Positions 8,611 through 17,408 of a stretch of DNA of 64,000 nucleotides are shown piece by piece. The translations under genes and the position numbers were made by a program. The notes beneath the pieces are model-generated. The model was not told where the DNA came from and did no database searches. It saw only the letters and a list, made by a program, of their open reading frames with translations. Origin of the DNA: Paludibacter sp. Its GTDB lineage: Bacteria > Bacteroidota > Bacteroidia > Bacteroidales > Paludibacteraceae. Within the stretch, counting starts at the first letter, position 1; every line of letters starts with the position of its first letter. Location: assembly GCA_028692715.1 (NCBI GenBank), contig JAQUWU010000027.1, forward strand, positions 1-64,000, given 5' to 3'.

Positions 8611-9441
8611 TCAAATAGCTTCTATAATAACTTCGTTGTTTTGTAAAGAACCTTTTTTAAATTCAACGTTTAAACCTTGTAATTTGCAAGTCTGTATAAT
8701 TTCATCTTTGTCTTTTTCTGTAGTATTCCAACCAAAAATAATTTCACGATAAGCTTCAACGGGTATAATTATTTGTCTATCTGAAACACTAGCAGATTTC
8801 TCGTAAAATTTATGAGTTCTGTATTCTTCTTCAAAAGACCATTTTTCTTCCTTTGAAAAGACTTGCTTAGAATGCTCAATAATAAACGTATCGTCATAAT
8901 AAATATCTGGTAATTTTGAATAATAATTGACTTCACCACCTCCGCCTAAATTATCAAATAAAATTTTCGAATCGAATCCTACACAAAAACCGGTACCGTC
9001 ATTACTGTATTTATTCCACATTGCAAGATTTGAATTTTTTGCAGTTAAAGATAAAACACCAAATCTTTCATCAAATTCACGAAAATGTTCTTCTTGTATC
9101 TTTTTGACATGTTTTTTGTCTTTGAGTGGACTGTTTGTTGTCCATTTCAAAGCATGTTTTTTGTGCTTTTCCTTTGTCCAACGTGGATTATCTTTTTTAG
9201 ACATTTCGAGGTATTTTCTATAGATATCTGAATTTGTCATTAAATCATATCTGACAAAAAGTTTACAATCTTTTTTATCTTCAAAACTTGTAGGTGGAGC
9301 CAAAAACACTTTCCTCTCTGTCAGTATTGTTTTTTGATAATCATCATTCCATATTCTATACTTATAAATACTCTCGGGATACTTTGGGGCATCTAAAATT
9401 TGAATTTCTACAATTTGTTTTTTAATCCGACTTCTTTTCAT
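8611..9441 (-). CDS. DUF2971 domain protein, second copy
   Basis: The 276-residue protein has the DUF2971 order of motifs: IYKYRIWND then KVFLAPPTSFEDKKDC near the N-terminus, LAMWNKYSNDGTGFCVGFD in the centre, and EEEYRTHKF and YREIIFGWNT near the C-terminus. It begins 32 bp after the SMC-like ATPase gene, so it may be a fourth gene of the Lamassu-like operon. The attC-like palindrome follows 20 bp after its stop. Family function is unknown; adjacency suggests an accessory or independent defence role. Confidence 0.72.
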   Translation of the reverse strand: MKRSRIKKQIVEIQILDAPKYPESIYKYRIWNDDYQKTILTERKVFLAPPTSFEDKKDCKLFVRYDLMTNSDIYRKYLEMSKKDNPRWTKEKHKKHALKWTTNSPLKDKKHVKKIQEEHFREFDERFGVLSLTAKNSNLAMWNKYSNDGTGFCVGFDSKILFDNLGGGGEVNYYSKLPDIYYDDTFIIEHSKQVFSKEEKWSFEEEYRTHKFYEKSASVSDRQIIIPVEAYREIIFGWNTTEKDKDEIIQTCKLQGLNVEFKKGSLQNNEVIIEAI

Positions 9442-9473
9442 AAATTAGCTATGATAATTGATACAAGAATAAT

Positions 9474-11414
9474 TTATGCTCCTCTATAATACGAAATCAA
9501 TGGAGGATTTTCATCCTCGTTTGGTGTTAAATATCTAGATGAGAAATCAATATTTTCCTCCTCTGTTGGTTTTATTATTGCATTGTCAATAATAATTACT
9601 TTTGTATTTGAAAGAGTAGAATTCATTAAAGTATATAAGTATCTGTAGAAGTTTTCAAATAGTTCCTGGTTGACTTTTTGATCAATATTTTTCATTGGTG
9701 TATCAATAATCATAAATGTTGGAAGAGGTAAATTATTTGTTTCTGCAACAATATGTATAGCTAATAAAAAACACACATTAAACAATGTTTTTTTACCTCC
9801 ACTTCCAGCGTCATCGAAACCCCATTCCCAATCAATGTTTTTATCTTTTGAAATGATTTTTACTGACCAATTTCGCCTGTTTATATTTATCGTGTCTGTC
9901 TCAATGTCAAATCCGGGCATACCAACTTGATTTAAAGTCTCTGCAAATACATCCTCTAATTCAGATAAATGATGATCTGAAGAGTTTAACTTTTCCCTTT
10001 CTTTTAATATTCTTTCGTTTAAGATTGATTCTTTAGATGAAAGAGAATTTATTTCAATTTGAATTTTATCTATTTCTTTTGGTAATGCAGATTGCTTTAA
10101 TAGATTTTTAATTCTCTCTCTTAATCGAGAGATATTATTTTCAATTTCTCTTGTATTTGATAAATATGCTGATTCATACACTCTCAGTTCTTCGCCAAGA
10201 GTTTTATTTAAATCATTTTTCTGAAGAATTGCTTTTTCAATCTCTTTTCTGGCATTTTTTAGTTCTTGTTCATGGATATAAATTGAATTCTCAATATCAT
10301 TTATTCTTGAATCTACATCAATTTTAATCATTTGAAATTTTTCAACCTCATTAAATTCATTTTCTTTAATAGGCTTTTTGCAGACCATACAAGAAGCATT
10401 ATTTGTATTTATTTCTACCTCTTCACCACAACAAGGACAAATATCAAAAGTTAGACCTGTAAATATTTTATTTGCAGAACTTGCTCTATCCAATTTAAAT
10501 GCAGATGAGATTAACTCTGATTTTAATGATTTTTGCAATCCAATCTTTTTATTTAATTCTTCAAGTTGTACATTTAAAGAGTTTATTCGATCAGTAATTT
10601 TTATAAGCTTAATTCGTGTACGGTCTGATGTATGTGTCTCTTCTTGATATTTATTCTGATATTCAACTTTTTGTTGCTCATATTTCAATAAATCTTTCTT
10701 TGTAAGATCTAATTGCGATTCAATGCTTTCTAAAGAATAATCAAATTTGTTTAGAAATGAATTTAATTCATTTAACATTGATTGTTTTATTCTTTTTTCA
10801 TCTCTAATTTTTGATAATTCTATTTCATAGTCATTTAACTTTTCAGTAAAATATCCTAGAATAAATTTTAAAACTTCTTTACTGTTTTTTGCGTGGAAAG
10901 GTTCTTCAAATCGAAAAAAAGTACTGTCTAATTTTTCTTGTTTAAGGTATGCATACCAAAAGAAATTTCTTATAGACAATCGTTCCATCGGAGAATTTGA
11001 ATTCTTATTTTTAGCTATCTTTAGTGGTGACATATCTAACAGATAGAATATTAAATCACTAAAAGAATAAATGTCTTTTCCAAAAATTGAAATATCACTA
11101 CCTGTTATAGGAGCTTTTAATCTGTATATCTCTTCGTTGTGTTTCCATACTACTAAAATTGTATTTTCTTTATAAACACGTTCTAAAATTACACTATAAT
11201 TTTCAATAGCTAAAAAAAGTTTTGCAGATATGAACTCGCTATTTATTGCAGCTGTGTTTTCTAAATCACCACTAAAACAAAAATCTATCAATCTTGCAAT
11301 AGTTGATTTTCCAGATCCAATTTTGCCATGGAAGAAACATACTTGATGTGATAAATCTATTTCTTCGATTTTCTTTTTACAGACTACTAATAATTTCTCA
11401 AAATAAATCTTCAT
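9474..11414 (-). CDS. SMC/Rad50-like ATPase of a Lamassu/ABC-3C system
   Basis: The 646-residue protein has a split ABC-type ATPase head. Walker A GKIGSGKST is near residue 30. A long coiled coil (about residues 190-500) is interrupted near its middle by CPCCGEEVEI ... CMVCKK, a four-cysteine zinc-hook-like element. The C-terminal half has the signature-like DDAGSGGKKTLFN and Walker B FMIIDTPMKNID. This is the layout of LmuB/ABC-3C ATPases, which sense foreign DNA and release a nuclease effector. It overlaps the upstream middle-component gene by 17 bp, indicating translational coupling. Family placement follows from the ATPase plus its two partners. Confidence 0.82.
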   Translation of the reverse strand: MKIYFEKLLVVCKKKIEEIDLSHQVCFFHGKIGSGKSTIARLIDFCFSGDLENTAAINSEFISAKLFLAIENYSVILERVYKENTILVVWKHNEEIYRLKAPITGSDISIFGKDIYSFSDLIFYLLDMSPLKIAKNKNSNSPMERLSIRNFFWYAYLKQEKLDSTFFRFEEPFHAKNSKEVLKFILGYFTEKLNDYEIELSKIRDEKRIKQSMLNELNSFLNKFDYSLESIESQLDLTKKDLLKYEQQKVEYQNKYQEETHTSDRTRIKLIKITDRINSLNVQLEELNKKIGLQKSLKSELISSAFKLDRASSANKIFTGLTFDICPCCGEEVEINTNNASCMVCKKPIKENEFNEVEKFQMIKIDVDSRINDIENSIYIHEQELKNARKEIEKAILQKNDLNKTLGEELRVYESAYLSNTREIENNISRLRERIKNLLKQSALPKEIDKIQIEINSLSSKESILNERILKEREKLNSSDHHLSELEDVFAETLNQVGMPGFDIETDTININRRNWSVKIISKDKNIDWEWGFDDAGSGGKKTLFNVCFLLAIHIVAETNNLPLPTFMIIDTPMKNIDQKVNQELFENFYRYLYTLMNSTLSNTKVIIIDNAIIKPTEEENIDFSSRYLTPNEDENPPLISYYRGA

Positions 11415-11949
11415 TGTATGAAATTTTAAATGATCCTATTTCAGGAAAATGTTTTTCAAAAAAGTTATTTAGATATCCTTCAGAATAAGATCCAAAGTGC
11501 GTACTAATAATTTTTGATCTATTGACAAACTCTTTAAAATATCGATCTTGTTTTAGATTTTCTGTAATTTCGATACCCTTTTGAGAAATTTGAATAAAAT
11601 AATCATCCTTTTCAAATGATATGTTTACAAGACTTCTTGCTATAATGATATTCAACAACTTTCTGTAATTTTCATCCCAAGGAATATACCTGTATAAATT
11701 TGTTTTACTTTCAATACTATCTAATTCAAATGATTCGATATTAATTGTAATATTTGTTTTTAATTTAGTCAACCCTATTTTAAGGTAAGAAGGTGATTTC
11801 AATAAAAAATCAAGTTTTGCCAATTTATTTACTCCATCGATTTTTTTATTGTGTTGCACTCCACATAAATCATCTATTAAAATCATTATTCTAGCTAATT
11901 GAGTATTTAAATCGCCCTCGACTATTTTTAAAATTTCATATACTTCCAT
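11398..11949 (-). CDS. Middle component of a Lamassu/ABC-3C system
   Basis: The 183-residue protein has GVNKLAKLDFLLKSPSYL near residue 40, typical of ABC-three-component middle subunits (LmuC-like). A winged-helix-like C-terminal half follows (FIQISQKGIEITENL). It overlaps the nuclease gene by 14 bp and the ATPase gene by 17 bp, so all three are translated as one unit. The expected role is to bridge nuclease and ATPase. Confidence 0.72.
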   Translation of the reverse strand: MEVYEILKIVEGDLNTQLARIMILIDDLCGVQHNKKIDGVNKLAKLDFLLKSPSYLKIGLTKLKTNITINIESFELDSIESKTNLYRYIPWDENYRKLLNIIIARSLVNISFEKDDYFIQISQKGIEITENLKQDRYFKEFVNRSKIISTHFGSYSEGYLNNFFEKHFPEIGSFKISYNEDLF

Positions 11950-13171
11950 AATTATCTATATCAAATTTTTTACTCCACCAAACCTTGCACTCTTCAGTTA
12001 AAATAGCAATTAACCCAAATAGATGCTCTACTTGACAACCACGAAAACTATCTTTATCAACTAAATATCTTTTATGAATTCTTTGTCTAACATCTTTTAG
12101 CATTTTCATCCCAAAAGCATTAATATCCTCATAACTTTCATCATAAGAAATTTGGCTCTCACTCAATATTATTTGCCTTAAATGATTATAATCTTGTTCT
12201 GTTTGTGATTTATCTTTATAAAATCTCTCGGTGATTAAGGCCTCAAATGCAAACTTCTGATCTTTGATTAAGTTGATATTATCAATTGTTATATTTCCCA
12301 CATCCATTTTCTTCTCTAAAATCTTCACAGTTTTTGGAATAGATTGAATTATTGAATTATTGCGAACTCTTATTAATGAATCGGTTTGCATTGAAAGTTC
12401 TTCTGTAAACACTTCTAGAAGCTTTTCCTTTGTTATTCTTTTCTTTTCAATTTTTTCTTTAACTAACTCTTCTTCTGGATCTTCAGTCAAATAAATGTAA
12501 TCAGAATTAATCTTCAATGAACTTGCATCGTCGTGAAGTTTAATGAGTTTATTTACAATACTTGTAATAATGCTAAAATAGCTATTCTTGCATTCATCTG
12601 TGTTTCCAACACTTGCAGATATTTTATCAATGATATCTCCGTCATGAGGTAATGCTTCCTTGAATCGGACTTTTTTCAACGCTTCAATAATAATTTCAAT
12701 TTCAACGTTTAAGTCTTTTGCTAAAGCTTTAGTCCATTTTCCAAAGTCTTTTCTACTTCTTTTTATTTCTGCAATATCTGTAGATTTAAGCCATTCTCTA
12801 TATTCTATAAGTCCCTTTGATTCTGACTTCAACAGGCCTACATTAGTAGCAAAAACATAATAATCAAACTGATTTTTGAATTTAATGTCATGTTCTACAA
12901 ATCGCTTGTATGATTTATAAACAGCCTCATCATTCAAATCAAAAGGTCCAAGGTCAAGATTTTTAGTTTTGATTTGCACACCAGCAAATTTCCCATTATT
13001 TAGCTTTAATAGAATATCTTCGTGATGTTCACAATATAACTCACAGAATTGTTTGTCATCAGACAATAGATTCAAGGAAATGAAACATGCACAAGCGTTC
13101 TGATAACGAAATCGATTCTGTATGTCATCACCCTTGTCTTTTATACTTAATATGTTGTCAGGACTACTCAT
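11936..13171 (-). CDS. Cap4-like DUF4297 dsDNA nuclease, effector of a Lamassu/ABC-3C system
   Basis: This is the first gene of the operon, 411 residues. Its N-terminal PD-(D/E)XK nuclease domain has GDDIQNRFRYQNACA, then ELYCEHHEDILL (Glu-Asp), and the catalytic QIKTK near residue 77. That is the DUF4297/Cap4 pattern. The remaining 300 or so residues are helical and would contact the other subunits. In known systems the nuclease is held inactive by the SMC-like complex and degrades DNA when the system is triggered. The active-site residues look intact. The start codon lies about 90 bp from the orphan GCATAAC box at 13261. Confidence 0.8.
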   Translation of the reverse strand: MSSPDNILSIKDKGDDIQNRFRYQNACACFISLNLLSDDKQFCELYCEHHEDILLKLNNGKFAGVQIKTKNLDLGPFDLNDEAVYKSYKRFVEHDIKFKNQFDYYVFATNVGLLKSESKGLIEYREWLKSTDIAEIKRSRKDFGKWTKALAKDLNVEIEIIIEALKKVRFKEALPHDGDIIDKISASVGNTDECKNSYFSIITSIVNKLIKLHDDASSLKINSDYIYLTEDPEEELVKEKIEKKRITKEKLLEVFTEELSMQTDSLIRVRNNSIIQSIPKTVKILEKKMDVGNITIDNINLIKDQKFAFEALITERFYKDKSQTEQDYNHLRQIILSESQISYDESYEDINAFGMKMLKDVRQRIHKRYLVDKDSFRGCQVEHLFGLIAILTEECKVWWSKKFDIDNYGSI

Positions 13172-13260
13172 TATTCTTCAATATTAATTACCTGAAAATT
13201 ATTGTCTTATTTAATTATCAGTTGTTATCTTTAGTTCGTCTTCATTTTTTTTAGAATGGG

Positions 13261-13267
13261 GCATAAC
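13261..13267 (-). repeat. Orphan attC-type end box
   Basis: GCATAAC on the plus strand (GTTATGC on the minus strand, followed by CCC) matches the terminal box of palindrome copy 3. No partner arm is nearby. It sits at the right-hand edge of the defence island, just upstream of the Lamassu-like operon, where the entry junction of a cassette array would be expected. Seven bases can match by chance. Confidence 0.35.
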
Positions 13268-13800
13268 ACTACAATATATGCATCAAAATTTCATTATGTG
13301 CTACTGTATTTCGTATATAGGGATTGTAGTTTTTGAGACATATTATTGTTTTATTAATCAAGAATTTATTTTATTTGGTATAATTAATACTGATTGTGCA
13401 GACAGAAATTGCTATTTAAAGTTCTATAAGATTTATCCTAAAATGAATTGCAAACGAAAAACAATATTCCGAAAGATACTTATCAATAATATTGCTATTG
13501 ATTTAAAAGAATCTGTTCCTAATTTTAAACAGGTGATCGTATAATTATAAATCTCTATTCGAATACTTTACAAATTAACGGATTTTTTTTAAGATTATCA
13601 CTCTAAATATTAGTGTTTGAGAACATGTTTATGTGAATTTCCAATCTGATTTACATAAAACTTGTTGACTGTGCTTTTAGGAAACTATAAATGTTCTTTT
13701 ATGGACATTGAAGATTATTTTACTGAACAGATTTAGCATACCAAATAATCGTCCGTTTATTTGGGTATCGAAAAACAGGGGAGGTTGACGGTGTTTTTGG
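13268..13800. other. Gene-poor boundary region
   Basis: This AT-rich stretch lies between the defence island and the recombinase remnant. The only sizeable open frame (plus strand, 13278-13544, 88 codons) has a composition that does not look coding and no recognisable domain. I see no RNA gene. It may be the scar of past insertion events. Confidence 0.5.
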
Positions 13801-13831
13801 GCAAAAAAAATCCCCCAAGTTATTTGGGGGA
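13801..13831 (-). terminator. Terminator after the recombinase remnant
   Basis: CCCCCAAATAACTTGGGGG on the minus strand forms a strong stem followed by eight T residues. It begins 13 bp beyond the recombinase stop codon, a classic intrinsic terminator. Confidence 0.85.
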
Positions 13832-13843
13832 GGATTATTTGGT

Positions 13844-14421
13844 TCAGTCCAAATAACTGTCGATTGATTTGAAATTTCCATTACTTTCGTCGATCAGTTT
13901 CCTTTTTTTTGCTTCTCGCAAGATATAACCCGATTTCTTTCTGGTCTTCCCATCTTTTGCACCAACAGGTCGACCTAACTTCTTTTCCGGATTTTTTGCT
14001 TTTACTCTTGCTAGTCCATCACGGGTACGTTGCGAAATTAAAGAACGTTCAAATTCAGCAAAAGCACTCAATATTTGAAATTGTAATCTACCAGCAGCAG
14101 AACTAAAGTCCAGGTTATCTGTCAAAGAAATAAAACCAATTCCTTTATCGACCAACTCTTTTGTGTCAAGGATTAATTCAGTAGATGAACGAGCCCAACG
14201 ATCCAACTTGTAAATAATGACAGATTCATATTCAAAATTCCGAAGCTTCGCAAGCAGATCTTGTTTTACTGGACGAGTCTTGCGAGTGCTTTCTTCTTCT
14301 TCAAAAATATCATATTCAAGACCATTTCGTTTTGCATGATCAATAAGTATTAATTTCTGATTCTCTACCGTTTGTCTCCCATCAGTTGAACTTATCTTAC
14401 ATATAGTGCTACTTTCTTCAT
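13844..14421 (-). pseudogene. Serine recombinase/resolvase with an N-terminal frameshift
   Basis: The original gene starts at the ATG at 14421-14419 and reads MKKVALYVR, the usual start of a resolvase, then hits a stop. One base lower the frame resumes as ISSTDGRQTVENQ and stays open to the end: the arm with YKLDRWARSS, then ISLTDNLDFSSAAGRLQFQILSAFAEFERSLI, QRTRDGLA, KLGRPVGAKDG, and a short C-terminal helix-turn-helix. A single-base deletion at about 14392 explains this exactly. It lies where the catalytic serine (VRVSS motif) is encoded, so an internal start could not give an active enzyme. The length (about 190 residues) fits the small resolvase/invertase family. It marks the boundary of a mobile region. 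Confidence 0.85.
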
Positions 14422-14547
14422 ATTATTATCATTATTACATATTAATCCTAAGATCGTGAGTTTTTATTTTAAATCAATAGATTATAGAACTTAATCCTAA
14501 CTTGAGTGATCCATAATTTCCCCTCTACCCTATTATTGTGAGTGAGA

Positions 14548-14578
14548 GGGTAAAATAAAAAGGAGCAACAACTCCTTC
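14548..14578 (-). terminator. Terminator of the AAA+ ATPase operon
   Basis: AAGGAG and CTCCTT pair across a short loop eight bases past the stop of the 75-residue gene. On the minus strand this is followed by TTTTTATTTT. Confidence 0.65.
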
Positions 14579-14585
14579 TTAATTT

Positions 14586-14813
14586 TCATATCTCCTTACA
14601 TTTCAGCAAGAACAAACTCCATACATAACCTCTTGCTTGCGTCTCACTTACGAACCAAACGTCAGGTGAAATCAAATCATGTGGGTCCGTGTTTTTCAGT
14701 TCATCCACAACATTAATCAGTTCCGGTTTTACGACTTCTTCAAGTTCTTTTATATAATCCGGATAGTTTCGAATAAATTCAATTGCGTCCATGTCAAATA
14801 CTCTCTTCTTCAT
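14586..14813 (-). CDS. Small hypothetical protein, last gene of the ATPase operon
   Basis: The 75-residue acidic protein overlaps the preceding gene by 20 bp, so coupled translation is likely. No domain was recognised. A terminator follows at once, so this is the end of the operon. Confidence 0.6.
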   Translation of the reverse strand: MKKRVFDMDAIEFIRNYPDYIKELEEVVKPELINVVDELKNTDPHDLISPDVWFVSETQARGYVWSLFLLKCKEI

Positions 14814-15171
14814 AATTTGTAATATTGTATTCCTTGTTCACACGCTCATTATAGTTTTCTGTCCATTCGACATGCTGATCAATCACATCAACTAACTCAT
14901 CAAAATATACACCCTCTATTAACTCCTTCAAAGTTCCATCTTCATTTATTAAATAGACATCAAACAAATCAGCTCCTTCATTATATAGGATTTCAACTAT
15001 ACCTTTATGCGAAAAACCATTTACACGAAACCTCAGACCCAATTTAATTACAACCGGTCGCTGGATTCCCCAACTTAATAAAATCGTTGGTTGGAATTTC
15101 AAAATCGAATAGATGTAGTCAGCAAGTTTTACATCTTCCTCTGCAATTTCTATATTATTGTTTTCATTCAT
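14794..15171 (-). CDS. Acidic hypothetical protein
   Basis: 125 residues when started at the ATG at 15171 (MNENNN). The longer frame from 15222 would overlap the ATPase gene by 44 bp and adds a lysine-rich leader unlike the rest. The start chosen lies 7 bp after the ATPase stop. There are no recognised domains; the C-terminal half is strongly acidic. It is presumably a partner of the AAA+ ATPase. Confidence 0.6.
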   Translation of the reverse strand: MNENNNIEIAEEDVKLADYIYSILKFQPTILLSWGIQRPVVIKLGLRFRVNGFSHKGIVEILYNEGADLFDVYLINEDGTLKELIEGVYFDELVDVIDQHVEWTENYNERVNKEYNITNYEEESI

Positions 15172-15178
15172 ATTTTTT

Positions 15179-16840
15179 TTATGCAGACAACCATTTATTT
15201 GACTTGATTTTTTCTTCCTCACACATATCCATCACTTCCGAAACAGTCGGGTGTGATTTAGTGATAATTCTGCTTATCACACATTTATTTGATACGTTTT
15301 CAATTTGACCACCGGTAAGTAGATAATTATCTGCAATTCGTTCAATATCCCTTTCATCCAAGAAATCTAACTTGTTTTTCAGAATAGATTTTGCAGATCT
15401 TTTGTCAGGATGTCCAATATGGAGTTTTAGGAGAAAACGTCTCATAAAAGCAGCATCAAGATTTGATTCCAGGTTTGTGATTCCAACAATAATCCCTTGG
15501 TTTTTCTCAAAAAATTCTAACAAAATATTGGTCATACTTGCTTCAGTAAAGTCATGTCTGTCTTCACCGGAATTGTTTCTTTTCCCTAACAATGCATCGC
15601 ATTCATTGAATAGCAAAATAGGGATATTATCCGCTTTACTGCATATTTCAGAATATTCTTCAAAAATCTGTTTAATATTTTTCTCACTTTCACCCCACCA
15701 TTTTGACCTTACTTCTGACAAATCCACCATATAAACGTCACGGTGGGTGTGTTTCGCAAGTTGATCTACAACACTACTTTTCCCAGTTCCACTTGGTCCA
15801 TAAATTAAAACCGAGATTCCCTCTGCTTTATTCCCCCTTTTCTTCATTTCATTTTGATATTCAGCAAAATTATCTTTCTGCAATAGGGTCTGAAGGATAT
15901 TTAATTCCCTCTGTAAATCCGAATTGAAATATAATTTCTTCTCTGGGATTGCGTCATGCTTAATATAATAATGAGTCGTTGAAATCTCAGATTGACTTTC
16001 TTCATCAATTGTATCTGTAGCATCATTCAGAAATAGTTCTTTTGCTTTATCAGTCAACTGTAAGGTTGTGTCATTTGAAAGCTCCACCAATCCCTGAACC
16101 TGCATTTGAGTTGTCTTTTCTTTAAATTTCTTTGTGAATGATAAAACCTTACTCGCTCCCAATAAATCAAATCCAACTGTATAGGAATTTATTGCTTTCT
16201 CATTTTCATTATACTTGTGAATCATATAATACATTACCATTCGATCCATCACATCCAATCCAAGGGACTTCATTGTCTTAATTTGTGTCAGATTTTCATT
16301 CTTATTCTCTTGCTCGATAACTTCATTCAACACATCTTCCCTGGACATATGATTAACCAGTCTCAAAGAGTTTAATCTACATATCTGACCACTGAATTGA
16401 ACAAAGTTATACCCGTTACCATATAGCTTTTCAAATTGAATTTCTTCATTTCTGAAAAGCATATCCAATAGTTTTTGATTCGCTTTAAAAGAACTGTCAA
16501 ATAAATTATCGGATCTGTCCTCTTTCTTTTGTTTTATAAATCCTTTGTTAATCAACACTTCGATGTCTCCTTTAATATCAAAAAATACCTCAAGTTCTAA
16601 CCCGAAAAATGAGAGCAATCGATCTGTTTTCACCCTCTCAAGATCATCGTCAATTGAATAATTGAATATTACAGAAAGTATTGCACATTGTATATGCGTC
16701 AAATTAAATAATTTAGACAGATACCTGAATGCATTATCCACCTCCTTATCTGCATCAAATTCCAATTTAGAACTCCTCGACTTCACGAAAAGTAATTTCA
16801 GGTATTCAATAGTTATTTTATGATTTGTGATTTGAACCAT
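15179..16840 (-). CDS. AAA+ ATPase, CDC48/FtsH-like core
   Basis: The 553-residue protein has an N-terminal helical, winged-helix-like region of about 330 residues, then one AAA+ module. Walker A GPSGTGKS is at 348-355. Walker B ILLFNECD ends at 415, with Asn412 replacing the usual Asp and Glu413 kept. Sensor 1 GITN is near 453 and the arginine-finger region FMRRF near 466. The pore-loop segment SKWWGESEKNIK resembles remodelling ATPases of the CDC48/Pex type. The Asn variant of Walker B is usual in a Bacteroidota AAA family (LLFNEAD). Its start abuts the stop of the 171-residue gene. It probably remodels a protein substrate supplied by neighbours; the system is unrecognised. Confidence 0.8.
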   Translation of the reverse strand: MVQITNHKITIEYLKLLFVKSRSSKLEFDADKEVDNAFRYLSKLFNLTHIQCAILSVIFNYSIDDDLERVKTDRLLSFFGLELEVFFDIKGDIEVLINKGFIKQKKEDRSDNLFDSSFKANQKLLDMLFRNEEIQFEKLYGNGYNFVQFSGQICRLNSLRLVNHMSREDVLNEVIEQENKNENLTQIKTMKSLGLDVMDRMVMYYMIHKYNENEKAINSYTVGFDLLGASKVLSFTKKFKEKTTQMQVQGLVELSNDTTLQLTDKAKELFLNDATDTIDEESQSEISTTHYYIKHDAIPEKKLYFNSDLQRELNILQTLLQKDNFAEYQNEMKKRGNKAEGISVLIYGPSGTGKSSVVDQLAKHTHRDVYMVDLSEVRSKWWGESEKNIKQIFEEYSEICSKADNIPILLFNECDALLGKRNNSGEDRHDFTEASMTNILLEFFEKNQGIIVGITNLESNLDAAFMRRFLLKLHIGHPDKRSAKSILKNKLDFLDERDIERIADNYLLTGGQIENVSNKCVISRIITKSHPTVSEVMDMCEEEKIKSNKWLSA

Positions 16841-17356
16841 TTACACGTTTTCGTTTTTAAATAAAATCTTTGCTTGATTATTCATGCACACTAATTGACG
16901 TAGCACCTCATGAAATAAATACTCCTCATTCCCAGTATTCAGGTATAATAACACCCCACCGATTTCTTCTGAGCAAGGAATAAACTTCAACACAGTTTCG
17001 GTGTAATCTTTTCGCTTTTCCTTCTCAACAATAATTTCTGATACAGTTTTATAATATACTATATTGTCTATTGAAACTTTGAAAATCTGGTTTCTTTGTA
17101 ACAAGGGTGATTCCTTGTCATTTAATATTATACTATACAGATGGTGTGTTGTGATTAATGTATATCCATTACGGTTGTAACTTTCGAATAGAGGATACTC
17201 ACCTTCTTCCAGTTTAATTGTATCAACTTGTAGTTTGTATAAACCTTCGGGGTTATAGTCAAATATCACCGTTTTGGGATATCTGTCTATTCTGAACCGA
17301 ATTCGATTGAACACTGATTCGATTGATCTGTGTTGTGTTATATTATTGTCGTTCAT
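16841..17356 (-). CDS. Hypothetical protein upstream of the AAA+ ATPase
   Basis: 171 residues, beta-rich by pattern, with no recognised domain. Its stop codon is immediately followed by the ATPase start, implying coupled translation and a stable stoichiometry with the ATPase. It is 52 bp downstream of the Rossmann-like gene. Confidence 0.6.
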   Translation of the reverse strand: MNDNNITQHRSIESVFNRIRFRIDRYPKTVIFDYNPEGLYKLQVDTIKLEEGEYPLFESYNRNGYTLITTHHLYSIILNDKESPLLQRNQIFKVSIDNIVYYKTVSEIIVEKEKRKDYTETVLKFIPCSEEIGGVLLYLNTGNEEYLFHEVLRQLVCMNNQAKILFKNENV

Positions 17357-17408
17357 AATTGTTATTTTTATATCAAAAAGTTGCTACTATAGTATATTGT
17401 ATATACTA

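Noticed and set aside
13278-13544. 88-codon plus-strand open frame
   Set aside because: No recognisable domain, odd Cys/Ile/Tyr-rich composition, opposite in strand to its neighbours and in a decayed boundary region.
15172-15222. Longer start for the 125-residue gene
   Set aside because: It would overlap the ATPase gene and adds a lysine-rich leader; the ATG at 15171 fits the spacing.
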